Shown piece after piece: positions 21,192 to 33,300 of a stretch of DNA of 64,000 nt (the first letter of the stretch is position 1; each line of letters starts with the position of its first letter). The DNA is taken from positions 132,901,505 through 132,965,504 of the forward strand of contig CAMZMU010000041.1 of assembly GCA_947311845.1 (NCBI GenBank), in the 5' to 3' direction. The notes beneath the pieces are model-generated. The model ran no database searches and was not told the DNA's origin. It saw nothing but the letters and a program-made list of their open reading frames with translations. The position numbers were made by a program, and so were the translations under genes. This DNA is from Poa pratensis. Lineage: Eukaryota > Streptophyta > Magnoliopsida > Poales > Poaceae.

Positions 21192-22455
21192 TTAGAGACT
21201 CAAAAGCTTCTTTACAATCATCATCAAAAAAAAAGGTACATCTTTTTGGAGAAGATTAGTAAGAGGTTTTGAAATTTTAGAGAAATCTTTAATAAACCTT
21301 CTATAGAAACCGGCATGACCGAGAATACTACGAATACCTTTAACATCCCTGGGACAGGGCATTTTCTCAATTGCTTCAACTTTAGCTCTGTCCACTTCAA
21401 TACCTCTTTCAGAAATTTTATGTCCAAGAACAATCCCTTCATTAACCATAAAGTGACATTTCTCCCAATTAAGAACAAGATTAGTTTCCTCACATCTCTG
21501 CAAAACTTTATCAAGGTTTTGCAAGCAGTTATCAAAAGAAGTTCCATAGACGGAAAAATCGTCCATGAATACTTCCACAATTTTTTCACAAAAACCATGA
21601 AAAATAGCAGACATGCATCTTTGAAATGTAGCAGGAGCATTACACAAACCAAAAGGCATACGCCTATAAGCATAAGTTCCATAAGGACAAGTAAAAGTAG
21701 TTTTCTCTTGATCTCGCTCTAACAGCAATTTGTGAAAATCCAGAATAACCATCAAGAAAGCAAAAATGAGTTTTCTTAGACAACCTTTCTAACATTTGAT
21801 CAATAAAAGGTAAAGGATAGTGATCTTTCTTAGTAACTTTATTAACCTTTCGAAAATCAATGCACATCCTATATCCAACAACTACTCTTTGAGGAATAAG
21901 TTCATCATTTTCATTTGGCACAACAGTAACTCCTCCTTTCTTAGGAACACAATGCACAGGACTTACCCATTTACTATCAGCAATAGGATAAATTATACCA
22001 GCATCGAGGAGTTTTAATACCTCATTTCTTACCACTTCCTTCATTTTAGGGATTAGACGACGCTGGTGCTCCACAACAGGTTTTGCATCATCTTCCATGT
22101 TGATGGCGTGTTGACATATAGCAGGAGAAATCCCTTTTAAATCATCCAAAGTATATCCGATAGCCCCTCGGTGTTTCCTCAACACTTCCAATAACCTTGC
22201 CTCTTCAGTACCTGAAAGTTTAGAACTAATAATAACAGGATATGTTTTCTTATCATCAATGTGAGCATATTTAAGGTTATCAGGCAAAGGTTTTAAATCA
22301 AAAACAGGATCTTCTTTAGGAGGTGCAGGGGTACCCAAATCTTCCACCGGCAAATTATGCTTAAGTAATGGTGGTTGATGAAGAAAGATATTGTCAATTT
22401 CATTCCTTTCCTCCATAAAGACCTCACTTTCGTGTTCCTCCATAAATTGCTGCAA
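21192..22455 (-). pseudogene. Athila reverse transcriptase
   Basis: The RT copies element RNA into DNA. Upstream it reads SKWVSPVHCVPKKGGVTVVP, then GYRMCIDFRKVNKVTKKDHY and LPFIDQMLERL. The frame shifts near 21740, then continues MPFGLCNAPATFQRCMSAI, VEVFMDDFSVYG (the catalytic FMDD) and LGHKISERGIEVDRAK. Motif order is complete. The segment ahead (22455 to about 22290) is the protease-RT linker. A second shift near 21225 ends the frame. Confidence 0.9.
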
Positions 22456-22924
22456 GGCATTGTTAGGAGCAATAGCAATAGCAGCAAGTTGTTCAATTTT
22501 CGGTCCTCATTAGGCAAATCAGTTTCATAAAGTTTCTTACCAAACTTAGAGAAATTAAACTCATAAGATTCTCCATTAAATTTAGTGTAAATTTTCTCTT
22601 TCTTACAATCTATAATAGCACCACATGTATTCAAGAAAGGTCTACCGAAAATAATAGGACAAGTTTTACTAGCTTTAGAACCAAGTACTAGAAAATCAGT
22701 AGGATATTTAGTTTTACCGCATAAAACCTCAACATCTCTCACAATACCAATGGAGAGATAGTTTCCCTATTGGCAAGTTGAATAACCACATCAATATCCT
22801 CAAGTTCACAGGGACTAATTTCATGCATAATTTCTTTATAAAGTTCAAAAGGAATAGCACTAGAACTTGCACCAATATCACATAAACCATAATAGCAATG
22901 TTCTCCTATCTTCACTGAAAGCAC
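22293..22924 (-). pseudogene. Athila aspartic protease
   Basis: The retroviral-type protease matures the polyprotein. LCDIGASSSAIPFELYKEI carries the active-site D-I-G-A motif in a slightly altered form, and the second half has CPIIFGRPFLNTCGAIID. The frame shifts near 22745 between the two halves and again near 22920 from the gag side. Confidence 0.85.
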
Positions 22925-24059
22925 AGGAACACTTGTTTTCCTAATTTACCAGGATGCGAAACAATATTAGAAGCATCTTCACAAAAGATAATATGTTCTC
23001 CATCTACATTTTCAGTTACCAAATCCTTTATAATTGCTACTTCAGGTTCAACAGTTATTTGTTCATCAGGCTCTAAAGGTTTCTTGGCACTTTTATTAAC
23101 CACACTAGCTATCAGAGAATGTTGCTTGACTTTAACAGGAAAAGGTATTTTTTCAATATAAGGTTCTGGCAAAATGTGATCAACAGTATGAACTTCAATA
23201 CTTTGCCAATGGCCGAATTGGTTTTATCTTTATAAGGTTCATGATATTTATTCAAATCCTTCTTAGGCACATCAAGATAAGAGGCAAAAGCTTTGTAATA
23301 ATTTGCAACAACTTGAGAATCAAGACAGTAAACAGCACTAACATTACGGAAATCATCAGTCTCCATAAAAGATTTAATGCATTCATAATCATAATTTATA
23401 CCTGACTTTCTACCTTTGTCGTTCTCCCATCCTTCAGTATTTTCCTGAATACGGTCAAGAAGGTCCCATTTAACTTCTTCTTCAGTACGTGTAAATGATC
23501 CAGAACAAGAGGCATCCAATAAATCCTTATCATGAAGAGAAAGCCTTGCATAAAAATTATTGATAACAATATTACTTGGGAGCTCATGAATGGGACATTT
23601 GAGCATTAGTGACTTCAATCTCCCCCACGCTTGGGCAATACTCTCTCCATCATGAGGCCAAAAATTATATATGCGATTTCGATCTTGATGAATCTCACTA
23701 GGAGGATAGAATTTAGAATAAAAGAGAGGTACAATTTCCTCCCAGCCAATAGATCGGCCATTCTTCAGCATCTTATACCATTCCGCAGCTCGGCCCTTCA
23801 ATGATATAGAGAATAACTTCCTCTTGACTTTTTCCATTGAAATACCTGCACACTTGAACAACTCGCATAATTCATGTATAAATAGTAAATGATCACCAGG
23901 ATGGATGGTTCCATCTCCAACATAGCGGTTATCCATAACACGTTCAACAATTTTCATAGGTATTTTAAATGGATCTAATTCAGCAGGCGGCGGTTCATCT
24001 ACTACCTTAGCAGTGGCAGTAGTATTCCCAAATAGGGATTCGAATGGAGATCTCTCCAT
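22912..24059 (-). pseudogene. Athila gag
   Basis: The capsid precursor probably starts at ATG 24059 (MERSPFESLFGN); the preceding hydrophobic codons look like leader. The retrotransposon gag region is clear: FSISLKGRAAEWYKMLKNG, VPLFYSKFYPPSEIHQDRNR and IAQAWGRLKSLM. The frame is open to about 23112, then shifts, and 23172-22912 continues in another frame (EPYIEKIPFPVKVKQHSL). No CCHC knuckle was seen. Confidence 0.85.
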
Positions 24060-24144
24060 AATAAAATAAAGCACAAGCAGAAATAAAAACAGCACTTACA
24101 GTAAAGGTTTCCCTTACCAATTCCACTTACCAATAGCACTTCAC

Positions 24145-24162
24145 TCCCCGGCAACGGCGCCA
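24145..24162 (-). other. primer binding site matching tRNA-Asp
   Basis: On the minus strand it reads TGGCGCCGTTGCCGGGGA, complementary to the 3' end (including CCA) of plant tRNA-Asp as I recall it. It is 11 bases from the 5' LTR (24174). Confidence 0.88.
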
Positions 24163-24173
24163 GAAAATAGTCT

Positions 24174-25670
24174 TGATGACCCACAAGTATAGGGGGTGTA
24201 TCGTAGTACTTTCGATAAATAAGAGTGTCGAACCCAACGAGGAGCAGAAGGTGTTGACAAGTAGTTTTGATCAAGGAATCACTGTAAATACTAGCAGACA
24301 AGTTTTTAGGGGTTTTTGATATTGCAGATAAATAAAATACGTGTAAATAAAAGACAGTAATAATAATTGCAGCAAGTGGCCCAATCCTTTTTAGAGCAAA
24401 GGATAAGCCGGTTGGTTTACTTATGATGGCAAAATGTTCTTGAGGACACACGGGAATTTCGTCAAGTGCTTTCGCTTCCTACAGCTGATTAATCTTTATT
24501 GTTTTGATAAGTGTTGTGTGGGTGAACCTATGCTAATGCACTGCCCTAACTTGGACTAATACATACTTGTGATTAAACCCCTTGCAAGCATCCGCGTTAC
24601 AAGGAAGTAATTAAGATAAATCTAACCACAGCCTTAAACTCTGAGATCCTACACTCCCTCATGCACCGGTTTACTAACGGGGGTTTAGGTTTCTGTCACT
24701 CCGGCAACCCCACAATTAGTAGCCAAACACAATGCATTCCTCTAGGCCCATAAAGGTGAAGTGTCATGTAGTCGACGTTCACACGACACCACTAGAAGAA
24801 TAACACCACAACTTAAATATCAAACCATTAAATATTACTCAACATAGTTCCACTACTAACAGCATGACTTCTCCCATGTCCTCAAGAACTAAACGAACTA
24901 CTCACAAGACATCATATGGATCATGATCAGAGGTGATATAATGATGAATAACAATCTGGACATATACTTCAATTCACCGATAAAACTTAATAGCATCAAC
25001 CACAAGTAGTAATCAACACCGGGAAAGTTTCCCCTATGAACTACACAAAGTATAACCCTAGATGTTACAGCGAACGAAGTGGAGCGGTGGAGATGATGGT
25101 GACAGCGATGGAGATGATGATGATGATCCCGATGAAGTCCGGCGTGATGACGATGACGATGGCGATGATTTCCCCCCTCCGGGAAGGAATTTCCCCGGCA
25201 GATTTCTGCCTGCCGGAGAGCTTTTTCTCTCTGTGGTTTCCGCCTCGTGGAGGCGGCGGAATATTTCCTCGATGACTCTCCGTCTTAGGGTTTCTGGGGA
25301 TGAAGTACGCGAAGGGGGAGCGCCAGAGGTGGGCCAGGGCGGCCACACCATGCCCGGGCGGCAGAGGGGGGCCCGCGCCGTGGGGTGGTGTGGGCCCCTC
25401 GTGGCCCATCTCAGCCTCCCCTTTTGGCTGGCTCCGGCATCTGACAAAATAGGAACATCTGTATATTTTCCGTGAATTGTTGATCTTCAGAAATAGGTGT
25501 CTTGACGATGCTTTTTCCAGCTGAATCCTGACTCCGGCAGTTAATTCTCCAATAATCATCAAACATGCAAAACAAGATAAAATAACATAAGTATATCATC
25601 TAAATGTGAAATATATCAATGAATAGCAGTAAATTATGATATAAAATATTGATGCAAAATGGACGTATCA
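24174..25670 (-). repeat. Athila 5' LTR (right copy)
   Basis: 1497 bases, with the same ends as 15351-16853. In minus-strand orientation this is the promoter-bearing 5' LTR. Confidence 0.93.
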
Positions 25671-25675
25671 CACCC
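25671..25675. repeat. target site duplication CACCC, right
   Basis: Matches 15346-15350. Confidence 0.93.
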
Positions 25676-25901
25676 CCGTCTCATCTCCAGATGGTGAAGA
25701 TATTGAAATTGTTGAAGATGAAGATGACGAGGAAGGTGAGATCGACTCCACAAGCCGGCTCTTCAATGAATTGATTAATAGCGAGGCCGCTCCCGGGGGC
25801 TCTTCTACTGATAACCCGGAAATTCTTATTCCAGGTCCCACTGACTCAACTGCAGCTGATTTACCGGCTCCACAACCCACCGAACCTCCAACGACCAAGA
25901 G
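25676..25901 (+). pseudogene. continuation of element 1 extra ORF
   Basis: When the Athila element and one copy of its duplication are ignored, the frame from the exon ending at 15350 runs on here as SSPDGEDIEIVEDEDDEEGE, then STSRLFNELINSEAAPGGSS and PAPQPTEPPTTKR. This acidic, low-complexity stretch resembles the region following the gypsy-type domain in element 2 (35500-35720). The reading ends where BTB/BACK-like sequence begins, at about 25901, so element 1 is truncated or rearranged there. Confidence 0.7.
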
Positions 25902-26072
25902 GACCTGCTGGAGAGGCTGAAGATGATGTGCGCTAACAGGCTATGCCGTTTCATCCAAGATGGCATGGTGGAGAGCATCATGGAGCTTGCAGAGGCGCAC
26001 TCTTGCGTCCAGCTCCAACAGGCGTGCAAAACTTACTTGGCCCGTCGGCAAAGCGGATTGCCAATGGCATAG
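25902..26072 (+). pseudogene. C-terminal fragment of a BTB (MATH-BTB-like) gene
   Basis: The frame reads DLLERLKMMCANRLCRFI, VESIMELAEAHSCVQLQQAC and KTYLARR before TAG at 26070-26072, about 56 codons. The pattern (L-x-x-M-C-x-x-L, then A-x-x-H-x-C-x-x-L-x-x-A-C) is that of the helical segment following the BTB domain in plant MATH-BTB proteins, which act as CUL3 substrate adaptors. The BTB and MATH parts are absent. It directly abuts the element 1 ORF, so it is a gene fragment at a rearrangement point or a captured piece. It has no start and cannot be functional alone. Confidence 0.65.
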
Positions 26073-28430
26073 TCAAATTTTTTTTTGCGTGGAATAGCAT
26101 AGTCAAACTGATATTCTCGTTTCATGATTGTTTTTCTCCAAGAAATGTATTGTAAATGAAATATATAGAGTCATTGTTGGAGACAAGCTAGGTCGACGCC
26201 CAAATCAAGCTAAGTTTGTGATCAATCAATGGAGAATAATCTAGGATATAATGCTTACAAGTCATCACAATCCTTCACTTACTTTCCTTCATACTTAAAA
26301 CAAACACAAGTTTTATGGTAGTTTGTATTTTTAACAACCGTCCATCAGCTGTAATCAACCGGCCATAAAATAGGAGTTACGAGAAAGTAACAGATTGTAA
26401 GTACCTGAAAGTATACCCGAAACACTAATATTCTTTTTTTAATCTAATGTGAAAGGGTTTTTTTAATCTAATGTGAAAGTATATTTAGATAATTCTTCTC
26501 AATTACCCCACCGTCATTATTCTCCTCTCTCTCGTCCCATTCTCTCCCCTAGATCGGGGCGCCACGGCGACCTACACGTCGTCCGTGGCAGCGCGGCGAC
26601 CTGGCGCTTGTCCGCGGCTAGCTCCCCCTAATCTGCAGTTTCACGGCGATCTCGATAGAGCGGCGACTTACCACTCGGCTGCAGCGACTCGGCGACCTAC
26701 CCCTCTTCGGCAGGAGTCACAATCGACAGCTCTGTATTCATGTAACTTTTGTTACTGCTGGTTGCCAGGAGTACAATCGGCTTTGTTTCTCAACTTTTCC
26801 TTGCAAAAAAAATCACAGTGTGTCAAATTAGTTTGCTTGATCTCTATGCAAGCTTGTCTCCACATGTTTTGACTGCAGAATTACGAGAGCCTAACTACAT
26901 TGTTCCTCCCAAGAAACGTAACAGAGAGGAAATAGGTCCCTTATCCCTAGTGCATATTCAGAAGCAACAAAGAGGAAACGGGTGTACATCTTCTGGATGA
27001 TAGGCTTGCTAGTGATCCTTGTCTGATGGAGATTGCCAAGAAACCTGAGAGATAATATTCAGTGGAGGAAACATGAAGCAATAGGAAAATTAGCAAATAT
27101 TGTTGTTTGCACCTATGGATCGTACACAATGTGAGATAATGTATTCCTGTGATCAGTTTACGGGAAGTTTAGTTCTGCGTAAGTGTTCTTTGTAGTCCTC
27201 ACATCTTATCATGTATATGTAGTTCTGCAGTATTAATGAATAAAGATTGCTTGGTTCTGAAAGATTATAGGTGTAAACCCTGTCCATGTGGCTGACATGT
27301 GCACTGAATATTCGGTGAAACTTTACAAACAGATTAAAGAAGAAGCTCTAAGGGACAACACTAGTTAGTGGAACAGTGGATCATAAAGAGAGCGAAGATC
27401 AGTGATTTAGCAACACAATAGCACTGAGAAAACATCCATTACAATATTCAACACAGCACAAAAATATTGCAACTTGAGATGTAGAGAAAGAGAATTGATG
27501 GATGGTCTCCTGTCTCATCAGTACCCTGGTTTTTATCAGCTACTACATTAAAGTTGCCAAGTGCATAAAAAGGGCTGCATCCAACAATTTAATTTAAACC
27601 AAATCATGTCTAACTCTGGTCCATCGCACCATTGATCCTTCCAATTCCGTTCAAGTGTAGTTCTGTAGAATTGGACAAAGCCACAGAGCTTTGTTAAACT
27701 TGAAGCAACATACTTATATATTTTCCTAAAACAAATTCCAGATGAACTTCCAGATGGTAATGACCCTGCCATGGTTGGATTTATGTTCCTAATGCCAAAA
27801 TCAATCGAATCCTGGACAAAAGAAATTCATAAGGTCACTTGGATGTCGAAGTACGTATTATAAATAGAAGATGAAAAAAACCTGAATGGCTCCATATGGT
27901 ACTCCGAGAATACCTGGGTACATGGATCAAACCACCTAGCATTTGGATCCGGCCACTCATCACGTGGATCCGGTCACCAAGCAAGCGGATCTGGCTGCAA
28001 GAACCGACAAATCATGGATTTGAGGAACATGGGAGAAGTGGAAAAACCGACTAATACTACATTTACATGATGGGCCAAATATTTCCTTGGTCCTGACTCT
28101 GGCCGCCTTTGTCCTACACTTTCTTCTGCCCTGAGGTGGACAAATGCGGCCTGACCAACATGATGTGACCGAATCTAACAACTAGCCCAAATCTGCCCGC
28201 TGTTTCTCGGGCTCAAATCAAACTCTCAGTGCTTTCATCCACTTGTGGTGGACAACTGCGGTCCGACCAACTTCATGTGGCTGACTCCGTCTTCTTAGAA
28301 ATCGACAAGGCACTTCGATCGGTGCCGTAATCAATCAATGGATGTTCTCAATATTTGTCCCGATTTAAGTCGCAAGAGCTACAAAAAGGGGAAAATGTCC
28401 GACATTTCATTCGGGTGCTCACCCGGTGCG
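26073..28430. other. intergenic sequence, no recognised gene
   Basis: About 2.36 kb. A CT-rich then GC-rich stretch (26510-26725) looks like a promoter-plus-leader, and a plus-strand reading LREPNYIVPPKKRNREE ends in TGA near 26998, but nothing could be assigned. From 27330 to 28430 I see no coding pattern. Confidence 0.3.
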
Positions 28431-29042
28431 CTGGGTGGAAATAAAACTGGAAACTTGTGAGCTTAATGAGTACTCGAAAACTCGGCTCAACTTCACTCGA
28501 ACTCGGATACTAATGAGTTGAGCCAATCTGACATTTCTAGCTCATTAAGAAAACAAATTTAATGAGTCGAGTTACGAGTACTCGTTGAACTCGTGTAGCT
28601 TCTAATATGCCTAAGACCATTAATTGGTGGGCTATTCCATTAAATGTTTTTGTTCATCAACATGCAATACAAAGTTCAGATCTATAATGCCCACATTATT
28701 TAGGCCATATCTATGCAGGAGCATAGCCAGTAGAGCCATGTAGGGCATATCTAGTTGTTATGTTCTATCATGCTATCAATTTCTATGGTATGGGCAATGA
28801 TTTGTTAAGCAGTGTTTAAAAGTTTAAGTTCACATTATATTATGGACTACTCCCGCCATACATGTTTATGTTGTTGACATTTATTACCAAGCTTAATGAG
28901 TTTATTGAGCCAGCTCGAGTTTTTATTGAGTCGAGCCAAGTTGGGGTCTGGTGCTCGTTTAGTTAACGAGTTGAGTTGAGTTGGCAACGAGTAATTACAA
29001 GTTGAGCCGAGTTGAGTCGAGCTGGCTCGATATCCACCCCTG
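28431..29042. mobile_element. possible non-autonomous hAT-like element
   Basis: The right end, read on the minus strand, is CAGGGGTGGATATCGAGCC, resembling hAT termini (CAGGG...). The left end, CTGGGTGGAAAT, is a poorer version. Both subterminal regions are rich in CTCGGCTCAACT and GAGTTGAG motifs in inverted orientation. No 8-base target duplication could be matched and there is no transposase. Confidence 0.33.
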
Positions 29043-29388
29043 CACAGCCTGTTGCCACTCATCGTGTGGTGCTGATTTTCACCAATGCTGACATCCAGTG
29101 AGTATCTGCCCCTTTTTCTCTACGTACGCTCTTGACCCTAGCAGTAGGAACTCAAAAGTAGAGACTCATCAACACCGATGCTGACATGAATGACGCCTCA
29201 AACCCCACAAGAACAATGGACGACACCAGAGTTGAGCATTGGCGGGCTTGAGCATGCCATTGGAGGGTGACCAATTTGTATTATGGCATGAGGGTTAAAG
29301 GGTTTAGGGTTTAGAATTTAAGGGTCAGATTTTAGGATGATGCTTTGCAATAAAGCAGGAACACCTATTCTCTAAACAAAAAATGACC

Positions 29389-29533
29389 CTAGAGCTTCAC
29401 CTTCATGCCCTGGATGATGGTGTGGATGAAGGAGTTGATGAGGAGGCTTGGAAACTGAGCTTCGACATGGACGATGAACGGTGTGGCGGACGGCGGCGAT
29501 GGGGACCTTGATTCTTTGACATTGGGCTGCAGG
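29389..29533 (-). pseudogene. possible C-terminal exon remnant
   Basis: The minus-strand frame reads TPFIVHVEAQFPSLLINSFI then HTIIQGMKVKL and TAG (stop at 29389-29391). It has the look of a real protein end rather than noise, but I do not recognise the family and saw no further exons before the LTR at 29586. A neighbouring frame is also open. Confidence 0.22.
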
Positions 29534-30374
29534 ATTGGTCCAAGAACCAGTCAATAGCGGAGATGCGCAATCGATATATGGTTACTGTCGGAGACTGGTT
29601 CCCAGGAACTAGGGGTGTCTCTCTGATGCCAGGAATCGAGTAAGGGGCTGAATCACGCAGTCAAACAATCCTCAACGACCTCGGCGACGGTGCTCGTCGA
29701 GCTCGATGAGGGACGTCATGGCAGAGAGTGAACACGAGCCGCTACCCAGGTTCAGGCCCACGTGTGGTGTAAAGGCCCTACTCCTGCTTTGTTGTATTGC
29801 ACTGCTTGTGGAGGTTACAGTGCAATGTGGTCGCTGAAGCTCAAGGTTCGCTAAGGAGGAACTACGGTGGAAGCTTCGTTCTCCTTCGCTCTGGTGGAGG
29901 TGAGCCTCAGCTAGGCAGTGGCGAATGGCCGATTGAAAGTTGGATCTCCTTCCTTGGTCGTACGTTGCCTCCTTTTATACTTGCCTCGGCCTCTTCCCCG
30001 AAACCACAAGGCGGGAAGGGATACCACACGACGGCCAAGGTGGAGCACAGCGCACGGCGTCGGGGTCGTTCATGGACACGGTCCATGGCAGAGAGCAGCG
30101 TCACCAAAGCTGGAAAAGCCACCGTCCATCCAGGACGATAAGCTGGCGTCGCCGAGGCCCGTGGGGTGTCCCACGGTGACGTCCGCCTTGGAGCGTAGTG
30201 GCCGACGGTCCCCTTATCACCAAAGTGGCAATACTGGGAGTTCGCTTTGCTTGATGCAGCTTTGTTGACCACCCTTATCACCGGAACGGCAACTGTGGCG
30301 TCGTCGTCATCGCGCGAAGGCGCGCGCGTCACTCTGCGGCGGGCGCGGAGGCCATGTGCGCTCTGCGGCGGGCG

Positions 30375-30379
30375 CAGAG
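30375..30379. repeat. target site duplication CAGAG, left
   Basis: CAGAG precedes 30380 and follows 33820 (33821-33825). The unoccupied copy of this site is seen once in the related LTR near 49930. Confidence 0.88.
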
Positions 30380-33300
30380 TATAGCGGACCTGCACTTAAA
30401 AATTGGCAAGATCCCTGTGTATAGTGCAAACCCCTGGATCGATTCATTTGCACACACAGTCTAAGATGAATATCATGCAAATGCGTCAAATTTTATTACA
30501 TCGCATGATCCAGACTTACAATTTTCATTACAAATTGCATAGCTCAAGGCTAGCATTTTACAAAGTTCAGCACAGCGGAATAAAAGTAGCAGTGAGTCTC
30601 CATCATCTTCATGTGCCACAGGCGAAAACATGTTGGTTGTAAACTCGAAACCTTATACGAAACCTCACTCATCGTCTGAGCATCCTGCAACAGGAAAAAT
30701 GTTGCAACAAGGTGGGTCAGAACCATATAAAATGGAACTGGCAAGTGACACTCTGTGGACACTTAGTGGAAAAAAACTCTAATAACCTATATGCATATTT
30801 GGCTGGTGGAGTTCAAAGCCATTTTGCAGAAAGCTAAATTTTTCCTAACACTTTTGAAAACAATTTTCTTCTAATCGAGACATCCATGGCATGAAAACCA
30901 CTGTCTCAACTACCCTTGTTCACCCATCATATTTTACTTGAGAAGTTGGAATGTTGGGATCCTACGTTGACGTCCTTGATCAGCTGCTCAGAATTGTCCA
31001 TAACCGGGGACACGGCTAAGTATACTTAGTTTTACACTCTCGAGAGGTTGTGCACGTTCACCATTAGACTTAACCAACCCAAACTATCCCCACACTCCAA
31101 TAGTGATAGGGGAAAAGAAGAAGGTTAAGACGAGATCATTCAGAAGCATTTTCCCACCCCATACCGGCCTGACGCGCTCCACCTATAATCCTCTACCACC
31201 ACCTGTCAAGACGGGGTGAGTCCACGGAACTTATTCGATCAAGACAGAGCCCATATGACCAATAACTGCACTGGAAGCAATCTTCACTTGGAGTTCTTCA
31301 GATCCCTTTGTTCCTGGGTGGCCATCCACAAGTGAATATCCCTCAGGTAAAACCCCTGGGGACAACACTCAACTCAAACATCCTCTTATCAAAACCAACT
31401 CCACCCAGGTGTTTCATTTTAACTTAGTAGAATTTAGCTTTTCATAAAAACATCTTTTGCATTGCACTTCAATAATCCACTAAGTTAAAATTGGATGCTA
31501 GACCATCTAGTAAAGGGGAGCTATTCTAAACAGTTTTAGCATAGCAATTCTACTAAGTCCTACACATGCTTAAGAAAAATATTATACTCATGCATAGCCA
31601 AAATACTTAGGAAATTTATGAGGTGTGCCACCTGCCTTAGCAGTAGGAGGAGTAGGATCAACAGTTGATAAAATTTCCGGGTCTCTCCGAGAGGTCTAAC
31701 AAATAAAACAAGCCACACATAAACATACAACAAAAATAGCAATACAATAAAATATGCTATGCATGAAATGCAATTAACATCACAAGAAAATTAATACACT
31801 AACTTTTCTGGTTTATGAAAACATGCATGAAGTCAAAATGCAATTAAAACAATTTTTAATAAAACCACTAAACAAAACAATTCCCAAAAAGGGAATAAAC
31901 ACAAAATATATACTACTGTTAAACAAAATAATATACAAAAATATGGGAGGGTCTCCCTGGACAGAGAGCATCTAAATAAAACTATTGCAATTAAATGACT
32001 TTAAACATTTTTAAAACACCTAAAAAGGCTTTACACAACAAACACAAATTTATGTCATTAAAGCATTTAAAAATTACATCTTTGGATCCTCTGGACAGAT
32101 GGTTTCAAATACACGCTACTGGAAATTTATTGCCTCAAAAATAATTAACTGAACATATTTTATACTCAAAATAAGGTTTAAATGATTCTAAAAAAATGAT
32201 TCTGCACGAATCAAAACGTCAATTTTATTGGTTCAATAAATTCTCCTCATTTTTTTGAATCCGTGGATATAAAGTTTGTTAAATTTGGCCAAACGGTTAA
32301 AAAGATATGAATTTTGGAAGTTTTATGTCTAAACTAGACAGAAATGCGAAAATTGATAAATAGGTGACACATGGCGAGATTCTACTGGCTGGTACCCCTT
32401 CATCAAGTGATCTAATCTGATACGTTGGATCAAGATCTAATGGTTGACACGAAAAAGGTGCTGGGAACATTGGTGCTCTCACCGTGAACGTGAATCGGAG
32501 AAGAGGACGATGGTGCCAGCTCGGATGCGGACGGCGGCGACGTTCTGCTGCTCCCCGGGCTCGTAGACGGCTGCAAATGGCGGAGTTGATCACTGCTAAC
32601 TCGATGGCGTCCTCGGCGACAGCTTCCGAAGCTTCGAACGACGGCGGCGTTAACTTCCCGAGGTGGTTCTCCGGTGAAACTCCGGCAACGTCATCCGTTG
32701 ATCTGGCGTGCAAAATATTCACAGAAAAATCAAACGGGTGCTTAAGGATGTAACAAAGGAGATGGGAAAGGAGAGAGAGCTTGGGGTGGTCGACGTCCAC
32801 CGGAAATGGAGAAATTCGCCGGCGGCCGTCGCGGTGCTTCGAGATCGATTGAGAGCAGCCTGGGGGCTCTCGGGTTGTGGGATTTGGGGAAAAAGAGATA
32901 GGGAGACGTGGGGATTATGTAGGAGCAAACGTGAAAGGAAACGGTGGAGTAAATCGTGCGAATTTAAGAGCGCAATCAATTCGGCCGTTTTAGGAAACGG
33001 AGGTGTACGTGCGGCAATGGCGGCCAAAATTAGGGACACCTAGGGGTTTTTGGAGGGGGCTTTTGGTGGCACCGGAGAGAGGAGGTCGTGGGATTGCTAT
33101 AGGAAGAAACTGCTCGTGATTTGGTGGAGTAAAACGTCGAGAAATAAATCGAGAAGAAACGGCAAAAATCAATGGACACGGGAGTGGTTTCTGCGTTCTG
33201 GAGATTAAAGACGATGACGTCATCGATGACGTCATCAATTTTTCTTCTTCTATTTTCTGGTTTTTCTTAATTATTTAATATCTTTTGTTTTAAAAGTCCA

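Larger units (their letters stand above)
15351..25670 (-). mobile_element. complete Athila-type Ty3/gypsy retrotransposon
   Basis: Two LTRs of about 1.5 kb (15351-16853 and 24174-25670), both TGATGACCC...GACGTATCA, flank an interior read on the minus strand in the order gag, protease, RT, RNase H, integrase, then an extra ORF. The PBS matches tRNA-Asp and the RT carries FMDD in a context (MPFGLCNAPATFQRCM) typical of the Athila lineage. The CACCC duplication flanks the element, so it is structurally complete at both ends. The coding region has many frameshifts, so it is not autonomous now. The two LTRs look very similar with small indels, which suggests fairly recent insertion. Confidence 0.92.

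Noticed and set aside
29294..29320. Interstitial telomere repeat (GGGTTTAGGGTTTA)
   Set aside because: Only about two copies of the plant telomere unit are present, within chance expectation for such sequence.
29600..30395. Open readings of 100-160 codons, repeated at 49350-49980
   Set aside because: They are within matching LTRs of the element 2 family and not conserved in frame between the two copies.
32297..33238. Several open readings on both strands resembling a small gene
   Set aside because: They lie in the GC-rich part of an LTR and have no protein pattern; similar GC-rich patches occur in the chromovirus LTRs.
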